Program-made: the position numbers and the translations under genes
Shown: positions 7,092-13,281 of the stretch, one piece after another
Layout of the letters: each line of letters begins with the position of its first letter
How positions within the stretch are numbered: position 1 is the stretch's first letter
The notes under the pieces: generated by a model
What the model was told of the DNA's origin: nothing
What the model saw: only the letters and a program-made list of their open reading frames with translations
Database searches by the model: none
From: Acidimicrobiaceae bacterium
GTDB lineage: Bacteria; Actinomycetota; Acidimicrobiia; Acidimicrobiales; MedAcidi-G1
Direction: 5' to 3'
NCBI GenBank assembly: GCA_003541675.1
Contig: DPMC01000066.1
Location: 1 to 16,118 of the forward strand
Length of the DNA: 16,118 bases

Positions 7092-8003
7092 ATGCGTATC
7101 GCCATCAATGCTTCAGCCGAACTACAGCACACCGACCTCGGTCGACTCCGCGCTCACGCTGTCCAGGCCGCTGAGGATGGCTTCTCCGGGTGGTGGCTGG
7201 CCCAGACGGGGCTGATCGACGCCCTCACGGCGTTCACCGCACTGGCCGACGTCGCCCCCGGCATGGAGTTCGGCACCGCCGTCATCCCGACCTTTCCCCG
7301 GCATCCGACAGCGCTCGCCGGTCAGGCTTTGACCACGGCGGCGGCCCTTGGCGATCGTCCGCTGGTGCTGGGCATCGGCCTCTCGCACCGCCCGGTGATC
7401 GAGGACATGCTTGGCCTCTCGTTCGAGAAGCCGATCCGCCACCTCATCGACTACCTGGAGGTACTCCAGCCACTACTGGAGAGCGGATCGGTCGACTACG
7501 ACGGTGAGGCGTTCACCGCCCACATCGCGACCGGTCGCCCCGCCGACCGGCCACCATCGGTGATGGTGGCCGCTCTCGGTGAACAGGCCCTCCGAGTTAC
7601 CGGGCGCCGTACCGACGGTTCGATTCTCTGGATGGTCGGCGAACGGACGGTGGCCAACCACATTGCCCCGCGCCTGAACGAGGCCGCCGATACCGCCGGC
7701 CGATCGGCACCTCGCATCATCTGCAGCTTGCCTACCTGCGTGACCAGTGACGTCGATGCGGCACGGGCCGCTGCGAACGCCGTGTTCGAGATCTACGGCC
7801 TCCTGCCGTCGTACCGGGCCATGCTCGACCGTGAAGGCGCGGCCGGGCCGGGTGACGTGGCGGTCATCGGCAACGAGGAGCAGGTAGCAGCCCGCCTATC
7901 AGCGTTGGCCGACGCCGGGGTCACCGACTTTTCAGCCCTTGAGTTCGGGACCAACCCCGACGAGTCCGCCCGCACCCGGGCCCTGCTCACCAGCCTCGTG
8001 TAA
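7092..8003 (+). CDS. LLM-class (luciferase-like), probably F420-dependent oxidoreductase
   Basis: A 303-residue TIM-barrel flavin/deazaflavin oxidoreductase of the bacterial luciferase-like monooxygenase superfamily. Features are the N-terminal strand MRIAINA, GFSGWWLAQT in the second unit, MEFGTAVIPTFPRHPTALA (the usual segment for 'gtaV...pR.P...A'), LGIGLSH with VIEDMLG, and a C-terminal GDVAVIGNEEQVAARLSALADAGVTDF block. It resembles actinobacterial F420-dependent members, which carry out hydride transfer on varied small molecules. The cofactor is inferred from lineage and family, and the substrate is unknown. A strong AGGAGAGAG Shine-Dalgarno precedes the ATG. It lies 50 bases after the SRPBCC gene on the same strand, so the ligand-binding protein and the reductase may act on the same compound. 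Confidence 0.85.
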   Translation: MRIAINASAELQHTDLGRLRAHAVQAAEDGFSGWWLAQTGLIDALTAFTALADVAPGMEFGTAVIPTFPRHPTALAGQALTTAAALGDRPLVLGIGLSHRPVIEDMLGLSFEKPIRHLIDYLEVLQPLLESGSVDYDGEAFTAHIATGRPADRPPSVMVAALGEQALRVTGRRTDGSILWMVGERTVANHIAPRLNEAADTAGRSAPRIICSLPTCVTSDVDAARAAANAVFEIYGLLPSYRAMLDREGAAGPGDVAVIGNEEQVAARLSALADAGVTDFSALEFGTNPDESARTRALLTSLV

Positions 8004-8051
8004 GCAGCCTCCCGCAACCCATCGCCGGCAACTGGCCTCCGGGAACCGGTC

Positions 8052-8067
8052 GGTCGTCGAGGCGACC
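8052..8067 (+). terminator. Weak hairpin downstream of the LLM gene
   Basis: GGTCG (8052-8056) pairs with CGACC (8063-8067) over a six-base loop, about 50 bases after the LLM stop. It is short and has no U-tract. Confidence 0.25.
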
Positions 8068-8127
8068 CCAGAACACCAACTGCTCGATGTCTCACATCTC
8101 AGCCCAGGCCTCGTCAAGGATCCCCAT

Positions 8128-8151
8128 CAGCCGAGCGGTGACACCCGGCTG
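8128..8151 (+). terminator. Stronger hairpin in the same gap (candidate terminator)
   Basis: CAGCCG (8128-8133) and CGGCTG (8146-8151) form a perfect 6-bp stem. Inside it GGT (8137-8139) can pair with ACC (8143-8145) over a three-base loop, leaving a 3-base bulge. It could insulate the LLM transcript from the amidohydrolase promoter. Confidence 0.4.
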
Positions 8152-8243
8152 GTTCCGGCCGACACACTGACCAGCATGGTGCTTGTCGTTCACCCTGTTC
8201 TCGTCTCGTTTGCCACAGCCCGACGGTGGGGAGGGGGCGACGC

Positions 8244-8249
8244 TATGGT
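8244..8249 (+). promoter_or_regulatory. Candidate -10 element of the first amidohydrolase gene
   Basis: TATGGT fits TANNNT and would place the transcript start near 8256, giving a leader of about 38 bases that includes the palindrome at 8259-8275 and the AGGAG Shine-Dalgarno. No good -35 is present at 16-18 bases, so an activator or a non-consensus -35 is possible. Confidence 0.4.
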
Positions 8250-8258
8250 GTAGTCAAA

Positions 8259-8275
8259 TCTGACGGACCGTCAGA
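8259..8275. promoter_or_regulatory. 17-bp perfect palindrome, probable TetR-family-type operator
   Basis: TCTGACGG and CCGTCAGA flank a single central A at 8267, giving eight perfectly paired positions per arm. It begins 10 bases after the candidate -10 and ends eight bases before the Shine-Dalgarno, so a bound repressor would sit on the transcript start. The size and symmetry are typical of TetR-family dimers. The motif is absent from the intergenic region of the TetR gene at 10801, so the cognate regulator is probably elsewhere. Confidence 0.65.
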
Positions 8276-8293
8276 AACGTCTCAGGAGTCTCC

Positions 8294-9505
8294 ATGACGA
8301 CCATCCCCCGCATCATCTCGGTCGACGACCACGTGGTCGAACCCCCCGACCTCTGGACATCACGTCTGCCGGCGAAGTACAGCGATCGCGGCCCCCGGGT
8401 CGAGCGCGACACCGCCGTGTTCAACTTCGAGGGCGGCGTCTTCTCCTACGAAAAGGGCGTTGAGGGCGGTCAGATGTGCGACTGGTGGATGTACGACGAC
8501 CTCGTCTACCCGTTCCCCAAGCTCTCAGCAGCCGCCGGATTTGACGAACTCGACATCGTCCCCGTCACCTTCGACGAGATCCACCCCGCGGGCTGGAAGC
8601 AGGCCGACCGCCTGATCGCCATGGACGAGAACCATGTCGACGTATCGATCTGTTTCCCCAATGTGCTACCTCGGTTCTGCGGCCAGGCCTTCCTGGAGCG
8701 CGAGGACAAGGAACTCGCCCTGCTCTGCGTCCAGGCGTACAACGACTGGATGATCGACGAGTGGTGCGCCGGCGACGGCAACGGCCGACTCATCCCGCTC
8801 ACCCTCATCCCCCTCTGGGACCCCATCGCCGCAGCCGCCGAGGTGTACCGCTGCGCCGAGAAGGGCTCGTTCGCCGTGGCCTTCTCGGAGAACCCGCACC
8901 CGCTTGGTCTCCCGTCTATCCATGACAAGGACCGCTTCTGGGACCCCTTCCTCCTCGCCTGTGAGGAGACCGACACCATTGTCAACATGCACATCGGGTC
9001 GAGCTCCAAGATGCCGACGACCTCGCCGGACGCCCCGTTCGCAGTGTCCTCGACCATCACATTCGCTAACGCCATGGGTTCGATGTGCGACTACATCCTT
9101 TCGGGCACCTTCGTCCGGTTCCCCAAGTTGAAGATCGCCTACGCCGAGGGCCAGGTGGGCTGGATGCCCTACGTCATCGAGCGCATGGACAAGATCTGGG
9201 AGGAACGGGGCGACGCGAGCTTCGGCATCGACCTTCCCGAGCCGCCCAGTACGTACATCCCGGGACACATCTGGGGCTGCATCTTCGACGACGAGACGGG
9301 CCTCAAGAACCGGGACGTCATCGGCATGGACCAGATCTGCTTCGAGGTCGACTTCCCCCACGCCGACACGACCTACCCCCATACCCTGGACGTGGCGACG
9401 AAAATCTGTGCCAGAGCGGGGCTCGATGACGGCGAGATCTACAAACTGATGCGGGGCAACGCGATCGAGGCATTTGGCCTCCAACGCTTCGGCATCACCG
9501 CCTGA
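8294..9505 (+). CDS. Amidohydrolase 2 family (PF04909-type) metal-dependent hydrolase or decarboxylase
   Basis: A 403-residue TIM-barrel protein of the ACMSD/LigW-like amidohydrolase group. Candidate metal ligands are D11 and H13 in SVDDHVVEPPDLW on the first strand, H243 in VNMHIGSSS, and D353 in EVDFPHADTTYPH on the eighth strand. The usual HxH of classical amidohydrolases is DxH here, as in this subfamily. Members hydrolyse C-N or C-O bonds or decarboxylate aromatic acids. Actinobacteria carry many uncharacterised copies. An AGGAG (8284-8288) lies five bases before the ATG. Control is probably by the palindrome at 8259-8275. A second, divergent family member is encoded convergently just downstream (stops 48 bases apart). 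The substrate is unknown. Confidence 0.87.
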   Translation: MTTIPRIISVDDHVVEPPDLWTSRLPAKYSDRGPRVERDTAVFNFEGGVFSYEKGVEGGQMCDWWMYDDLVYPFPKLSAAAGFDELDIVPVTFDEIHPAGWKQADRLIAMDENHVDVSICFPNVLPRFCGQAFLEREDKELALLCVQAYNDWMIDEWCAGDGNGRLIPLTLIPLWDPIAAAAEVYRCAEKGSFAVAFSENPHPLGLPSIHDKDRFWDPFLLACEETDTIVNMHIGSSSKMPTTSPDAPFAVSSTITFANAMGSMCDYILSGTFVRFPKLKIAYAEGQVGWMPYVIERMDKIWEERGDASFGIDLPEPPSTYIPGHIWGCIFDDETGLKNRDVIGMDQICFEVDFPHADTTYPHTLDVATKICARAGLDDGEIYKLMRGNAIEAFGLQRFGITA

Positions 9506-9553
9506 TTGCTCAATCTCCGGCGGGGCACCGGTAGCCCGGACAGGGGATCGGAA

Positions 9554-10744
9554 TCAGGAACGGGTGAAGGCGGGGCTGAAGGCGTCGCGGGGCACCTCGT
9601 CAAGCGCCGTGGCCACCTCCTCGACCGACGGGCCGATGCGATCGGCCAACGGGGCCAGGGCATCCATGTCGATCCGGTAGACCTTCGATGCGTTCTCGGC
9701 AAAGACCTTCCGCAGGTCGGCCTCGTCCCAGTCGCTGAACGACCGACGCAGGTGCAGCCGGTTGTAGGGGAAGGTGCTCTCGTTGTGTGGGTAATCGCTT
9801 CCCCACATCATCCGGTCGACGCCGACCTTCTTCATCGCCGAGGCCTCTGACGGACTGGGGAAGCTGGCCCCGATCCAGACGTTGCGTGCGAAATAGTCGC
9901 TCGGCTTGTCGGGTAGTACCAGTTCGGCCGGGAAGCCCAGCTCGCCGACCCGGCCTGACGCCATCTGGGCGTGGTAGCCGTCCATCCTTCGTAGGTCCTC
10001 GATCACCCAACCCACACCCTGTTCGGTCATCACATAGCGGAGTTCGGGGAACCGGTCGAAGACGCCCGACATGATCAGGTGCGACAGGTTTCGGTGGGCG
10101 AAGAACGGCACCTCCAACAGGAACATGAGGCTGGCTGCCGGGGCATCGCCGTAGCTGGGGTTGCCCGATCCACCGTGCTGGGTGATGGTCAGGTCGAGGT
10201 CGCGACACGCCGCCCACACACGGTCGTACACCGGGTGGTAGAGCCCGGGCATACCCGAATCCGGCGGCACCGCTGGGAGCATGAAGCTGGAGTGGCCGTT
10301 GGCAGCCGCCAGCTCGAGGTCGGCAATGGTGTCGTCGAGGTCGTTAAGAAACACCTGGGGCAGCCCGCAGCGACGCTCCGGGTGGGCGGCGCAGAAGTCG
10401 GCCAACCAGCGATTGTGAGTCCGGATGCCCTCCAGGCGCCGCTCGTACTCGTCCCGGTCGGTGGCCGGGTAGGTGATGAGCGCTCCGGTCGGGAAGAACG
10501 GCGGCACGGTGTTGGGGAAAACGATCTCGGCGGCCACACCCTCGGCATCGAGATCGCCATTGCGCCGATCGTCATCCCAGTTGCGCGACCGTCCGTCGTC
10601 CTGCAGGTCGCGGAACGGGTTCCGATAGGCACCCCGCCACTCGGCAAACGCCTCACGGTACGACGGGGAGAGGTACTCCTCGTAGGCCTTCATGTTGCCG
10701 CCGGCGTGGCAGTCCGACGAGATCAGGGTGTAGTTGGTGCTCAT
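9554..10744 (-). CDS. Second amidohydrolase 2 family (PF04909-type) protein
   Basis: A 396-residue TIM-barrel amidohydrolase, paralogous to but clearly diverged from the convergent neighbour. Candidate metal ligands are D11 and H13 in ISSDCHAGG, H190 in ITQHGGSG and D317 in MMWGSDYPHNEST. The family includes ACMSD-like decarboxylases and related hydrolases, and the substrate here is unknown. The frame is open to 10807, but ATG 10744 is preferred: the 21 extra residues are atypical, would run into the divergent TetR start, and would cover a well-formed promoter. A -35 TTGCAT and -10 TACGAT with a 17-base spacer end eight bases before this ATG, and no Shine-Dalgarno is present, so the message is likely leaderless. 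It is divergent from a TetR gene, its likely regulator. Confidence 0.87.
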   Translation of the reverse strand: MSTNYTLISSDCHAGGNMKAYEEYLSPSYREAFAEWRGAYRNPFRDLQDDGRSRNWDDDRRNGDLDAEGVAAEIVFPNTVPPFFPTGALITYPATDRDEYERRLEGIRTHNRWLADFCAAHPERRCGLPQVFLNDLDDTIADLELAAANGHSSFMLPAVPPDSGMPGLYHPVYDRVWAACRDLDLTITQHGGSGNPSYGDAPAASLMFLLEVPFFAHRNLSHLIMSGVFDRFPELRYVMTEQGVGWVIEDLRRMDGYHAQMASGRVGELGFPAELVLPDKPSDYFARNVWIGASFPSPSEASAMKKVGVDRMMWGSDYPHNESTFPYNRLHLRRSFSDWDEADLRKVFAENASKVYRIDMDALAPLADRIGPSVEEVATALDEVPRDAFSPAFTRS

Positions 10745-10749
10745 GACTA

Positions 10750-10780
10750 TGCATCGTAGACATTTGCCTATGATCATGCA
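10750..10780. promoter_or_regulatory. Imperfect inverted repeat in the amidohydrolase/TetR divergent promoter, candidate TetR operator
   Basis: TGCAT (10750-10754) and ATGCA (10776-10780) are inverted. Weaker complementarity continues inward (CGTAGACA against the complement of TGCCTATG, offset by three bases), and ATGATCAT (10770-10777) is itself a perfect palindrome. The outer arms coincide with the -10 and -35 of the minus-strand promoter, so binding would block the amidohydrolase gene. Self-regulation by the adjacent TetR is inferred. Confidence 0.4.
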
Positions 10781-10781
10781 A
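10753..10781 (-). promoter_or_regulatory. Promoter of the second amidohydrolase gene
   Basis: On the minus strand, TTGCAT (10776-10781), a 17-base spacer and TACGAT (10753-10758) are followed after eight bases by the ATG. This is the best sigma-70-like match in the window. The transcript start would fall at or within two bases of the start codon. Confidence 0.65.
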
Positions 10782-10788
10782 CCCCGGC

Positions 10789-10794
10789 TATCGT
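10789..10794 (+). promoter_or_regulatory. -10 element of the TetR gene (leaderless type)
   Basis: TATCGT ends six bases before the ATG at 10801, with no Shine-Dalgarno. TTGCCT at 10764-10769 could be a -35 only with a long 19-base spacer. Confidence 0.45.
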
Positions 10795-10800
10795 TAGTGC

Positions 10801-11385
10801 ATGGCACGCAAGCGGGGGCTTGGACGCGATGACGTGGTCACTGCCGGTCTGGCCGTCCTCGACCACGCCGGCATCGACGCGGTGAGCCTTGCCGCCGTAG
10901 CCGAACGACTCGATGTGCGCCCTCCGTCGTTGTACGCCCACGTCGACGGGCTGGCCGGCCTCAAACGCGATCTCGCCCATACGACGACCGTCGAGTTCGG
11001 AGAGGTATTACGCGATTCGGTGCTCGGTCGCAGTGGCCCCGACGCCGTCCGGTCGTTTGCTGACGCCTACCGAAGGTGGGCCACCGGGTTCCCCGGGCGC
11101 TACGAGATGACGCTGCTCCCCATCGCCGCCGATGACGACGAACGTCGGGCCGGTGCCCGCCTGGCCCTCGGCGCCGTTCAGGCCGTGATCCGGGGCTTCG
11201 GCATCGACGAAACGTCAGCCATTCAGGCCGGGCGCTCGCTCCGGTCGGCCTTGGACGGATTCTCCCGTCTCGAGAACGCCGACAACATGGGACGCGGCGA
11301 CCACGACGCAGACTTTGCCTTTCTCATCGACCTACTCATCGATGGCATCAGCCAGGCTGGCACCCAGCCCCCGGGCCCGGCCTAG
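10801..11385 (+). CDS. TetR-family transcriptional regulator (WHG/TetR_C_33-like)
   Basis: A 194-residue one-domain-pair repressor. The N-terminal helix-turn-helix spans about residues 8-58: VVTAGLAVLDHAGIDAVSLAAVAERLDVRPPSLYAHVDGL, with the recognition helix ending in SLYAHV. The C-terminal ligand/dimer domain (about 65-190) contains the RSFADAYRRWATGFPGRYEM block, resembling the WHG-type C-terminal domain in which this W-x-x-x-x-P-x-x-Y segment recurs. It probably represses the divergent amidohydrolase gene and itself. The effector is unknown and may be the hydrolase substrate. The gene ends convergently with the Lrp-family gene, sharing CTAG at 11382-11385 so the two stop codons overlap. 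The ATG has no Shine-Dalgarno but has a -10 six bases upstream. Confidence 0.88.
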   Translation: MARKRGLGRDDVVTAGLAVLDHAGIDAVSLAAVAERLDVRPPSLYAHVDGLAGLKRDLAHTTTVEFGEVLRDSVLGRSGPDAVRSFADAYRRWATGFPGRYEMTLLPIAADDDERRAGARLALGAVQAVIRGFGIDETSAIQAGRSLRSALDGFSRLENADNMGRGDHDADFAFLIDLLIDGISQAGTQPPGPA

Positions 11386-11855
11386 AGCGGATACGCGGTC
11401 CGGGCGCAGATCGGACGGAGAGCGAAACTCGACACCATCCGGGCCACCCCCGGCAACTGGGCGAGGTGGGTTCGGTGGAGCACCTCGTAGTCGGCCACGT
11501 CGTGAACCACCACGTGGACCAGATAGTCGAAGTCGCCGGCCATTAGGTGGCAGCTCAGGATCTCCGGCCGGCGGGTAACCGCTTGTTCGAACGCTTCGAG
11601 GGTGGTTTCGTCCTGACCCGTGAGCGTGATCTCCACGAACACGTCGGTTCCCAGGCCCACAGCCGCCGGATCAACGAGAGCCACGTACCGGTCGATCAGG
11701 CCGACTTCCTCCAGACGCCGGACCCGCCGCAGGCAGGCTGACGGAGAGAGGTGAACGGCCTCAGACAGGTCCACGTTGGCTATCCGGCCATCCTTCTGGA
11801 GTAGACCAAGAATGGCACGATCCACGGCATCTATGACCGACAGTGCATCTGACAT
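11382..11855 (-). CDS. Lrp/AsnC-family regulator, probable AldR-type controller of alanine dehydrogenase
   Basis: 157 residues. An N-terminal winged helix-turn-helix (about 8-58: DRAILGLLQKDGRIANVDLSE, HLSPSACLRRVRRLEEVGLI) is joined to an alpha/beta RAM ligand domain (about 68-145) carrying the typical ILSCHLMAGDFDYLVHVVV strand-turn-strand. Such proteins form octamers that sense amino acids. Divergence from ald, with 177 bases between starts, matches mycobacterial aldR/ald, so alanine-responsive control of ald is the likely role. The ATG lacks a usefully spaced Shine-Dalgarno. TAGGAT (11863-11868) ends seven bases upstream, so the transcript may be leaderless. The specific AldR identity is inferred from position. 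Confidence 0.88.
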   Translation of the reverse strand: MSDALSVIDAVDRAILGLLQKDGRIANVDLSEAVHLSPSACLRRVRRLEEVGLIDRYVALVDPAAVGLGTDVFVEITLTGQDETTLEAFEQAVTRRPEILSCHLMAGDFDYLVHVVVHDVADYEVLHRTHLAQLPGVARMVSSFALRPICARTAYPL

Positions 11856-11862
11856 GCCTCTA

Positions 11863-11868
11863 ATCCTA
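11863..11868 (-). promoter_or_regulatory. -10 element of the Lrp/AsnC gene (leaderless type)
   Basis: TAGGAT on the minus strand ends seven bases before the ATG at 11855. The -35 region is poor: GACACA lies at a 17-base spacing. It sits in an AT-rich patch (about 11861-11908) unusual for this window. Confidence 0.45.
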
Positions 11869-11883
11869 TTTCAACGCATTCAA

Positions 11884-11921
11884 ATTGTGTCCCATACCCT
11901 TTTTACGCCGAACTCCACAAT
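11884..11921. promoter_or_regulatory. Spaced inverted repeat in the AT-rich lrp-ald intergenic region, candidate Lrp/AldR sites
   Basis: ATTGTG (11884-11889) and CACAAT (11916-11921) are exact inverted copies with centres 32 bases apart, about three helical turns. A TTCAA direct repeat (11870-11874 and 11879-11883) lies beside the first copy. Lrp-family octamers typically contact several phased AT-rich sites. Assignment to this regulator is inferred. Confidence 0.35.
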
Positions 11922-12032
11922 CAAACAGCGTGGCCCGATCCCTACCGTTACCCCATCGGAAAGCGGATTGCTGTCCACCGAACGCCCGGCGGCCGCCGGA
12001 ACGACCACCAGAACCAATCACAGGAGCGCACC

Positions 12033-13154
12033 ATGGAGATCGGAGTCCCCAGAGAGATCAAGACGGCCGAGCGGCGGGTTGGGCTCACCCCGGCCACCGC
12101 CGGTGAACTGGTGAACCGAGGCCACAAGGTCTCCATCGAGACCGGTGCCGGCGACGGCGCCGGCTTCAACGACGGCGCCTACAAGGAGGCCGGCGCGGTC
12201 ATCACCGGGACCCCCGACGACGTCTTCGCCGATTCGGAGATGATCGTCAAAGTCAAAGAGCCCCTCGCCGCCGAGCGGGCCCGCCTGCAGCCTCACCACA
12301 CCCTCTTCACCTATCTCCACCTGGCAGCCGATCGCCCCCAGACCGACGACCTGCTAGCCAGTGGAGCCACCTGCATCGCCTATGAGACGGTGACCGACGA
12401 TGCCGGCCGCCTGCCCCTGTTGGCTCCCATGTCGGCCATTGCCGGTCGCATGTCCATCCAGGCCGGCGCCCACGCGCTCGAGGCCACCCAGGGCGGTGCC
12501 GGGCTACTGCTGGGCGGTGTGCCCGGCGTGCGCCCCAGCAAGGTCGTGGTCATCGGCGGTGGTGTGGTCGGCGAGAACGCCGCCGAGATGGCCGTCGGCC
12601 TGGGCGCCGAGGTCACCGTGCTGGACCGCAACCCCGTCGTTCTCGATGGGCTAGCCAAGCGTTTCGCTGGCCGGGTCAAGACCGTGTACTCCACCAAGGC
12701 CGAACTGGACGCCTCGGTGTTCGACGCCGACCTCGTCATCGGTGCCGTGCTGGTCAAGGGTGCCCGAGCCCCCCATCTGGTCACCCGCGACATGCTCGGG
12801 CGCATGCGGCCCGGCTCGGTCATCGTCGACGTGGCCGTCGATCAGGGCGGCTGCTTTGAGACCACCAAGGCCACCACCCACACCGACCCGACGTACGTGG
12901 TCGACGGGGTCGTCCACTACTGCGTGGCCAACATGCCGGGTGCGGTGTCACGCACTTCGACCCAGGCACTCTCCAACGCCACCCTGCCGTTCACCCTGGC
13001 GCTGGCCGACAAGGGAACCGACGCCGCACTCAAGGCCGACCCGCACCTCATGAACGGCCTCAACGTGTGCGCTGGCAAGGTGACCGATCGAGCCGTTGCA
13101 GAGACGTTCGACCTCGAGTACATCGAGCCGCTGATCGCCCTCGCTGCCCGGTAG
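12033..13154 (+). CDS. ald: Alanine dehydrogenase
   Basis: A 373-residue, full-length NAD-dependent L-alanine dehydrogenase, converting L-alanine reversibly to pyruvate and ammonia in the cytoplasm. It starts with the family hallmark [10 protein letters not shown]...RRVGLTP. All key residues sit at the numbers known for the family: R15, K75 in VKVKEP and H96 in YLHLA for pyruvate and catalysis, S134, the Rossmann loop [12 protein letters not shown] (175-186) with D198 ending the second strand, and D270 in VAVDQGG. An AGGAG at 12022-12026 is six bases before the ATG. The gene is divergent from an Lrp/AsnC regulator, so induction by alanine is likely. No clear promoter could be picked in the 177-base gap. 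A hairpin follows the stop. It looks intact and ordinary. Confidence 0.96.
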   Translation: MEIGVPREIKTAERRVGLTPATAGELVNRGHKVSIETGAGDGAGFNDGAYKEAGAVITGTPDDVFADSEMIVKVKEPLAAERARLQPHHTLFTYLHLAADRPQTDDLLASGATCIAYETVTDDAGRLPLLAPMSAIAGRMSIQAGAHALEATQGGAGLLLGGVPGVRPSKVVVIGGGVVGENAAEMAVGLGAEVTVLDRNPVVLDGLAKRFAGRVKTVYSTKAELDASVFDADLVIGAVLVKGARAPHLVTRDMLGRMRPGSVIVDVAVDQGGCFETTKATTHTDPTYVVDGVVHYCVANMPGAVSRTSTQALSNATLPFTLALADKGTDAALKADPHLMNGLNVCAGKVTDRAVAETFDLEYIEPLIALAAR

Positions 13155-13167
13155 GACCTCCACACTG

Positions 13168-13190
13168 CGGTCGCCCCCCTGGAGCGACCG
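13168..13190 (+). terminator. Candidate terminator hairpin after ald
   Basis: CGGTCGC (13168-13174) and GCGACCG (13184-13190) form a perfect 7-bp GC-rich stem with a 9-base loop, starting 14 bases after the ald stop. No T-run follows, as is frequent in high-GC actinobacteria. Confidence 0.5.
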
Positions 13191-13268
13191 ACCGTCGAGA
13201 CAACCCGGCATCGAACGCCCCACGAATGTGGTGATCTGGCGCCGGGGTCTTCCATTTTCGACCGGGGC

Positions 13269-13274
13269 TAGCGT
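13269..13274 (+). promoter_or_regulatory. -10 element of lhgO (leaderless type)
   Basis: TAGCGT ends seven bases before the ATG at 13282, with no Shine-Dalgarno and no convincing -35. It supports 13282 over the upstream in-frame ATG at 13228. Confidence 0.4.
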
Positions 13275-13281
13275 CCGACCC

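Larger units (their letters stand above)
8004..8243. other. Non-coding gap between the LLM gene and the first amidohydrolase promoter
   Basis: No convincing coding frame is present. A frame at 7939-8253 overlaps the LLM gene end and gives a low-complexity Pro/Ser-rich product with no start signal. The stretch contains two hairpins (8052-8067 and 8128-8151), otherwise nothing recognisable. Confidence 0.6.

Noticed and set aside
7939..8253. 104-codon frame bridging the LLM gene end and the following gap
   Set aside because: It starts inside the LLM gene, has no Shine-Dalgarno, and gives a low-complexity product that runs into the amidohydrolase promoter.
8666..9484. 272-codon open frame antisense to the first amidohydrolase
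   Set aside because: Its Val/Gly/Asp/Arg-rich composition is a shadow of the codon pattern of the real gene. No family motif is visible.
9506..9553. Possible bidirectional terminator between the convergent amidohydrolases
   Set aside because: Only short competing stems are present (GGGC/GCCC of four pairs with a 7-base loop, TCCGG/CCGGA of five with a 15-base loop), none strong enough to call.
10079..10759. 226-codon frame antisense to the second amidohydrolase
   Set aside because: It is a shadow frame crossing the amidohydrolase promoter with no start signal or motif.
10745..10807. Upstream extension of the second amidohydrolase to 10807
   Set aside because: It would place coding sequence across a well-formed promoter and past the TetR start codon. 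Family-like sequence begins at ATG 10744.
13228..13281. Upstream extension of lhgO to ATG 13228
   Set aside because: The 18 added residues do not resemble the family N-terminus, and a -10 box lies between the two candidate starts.
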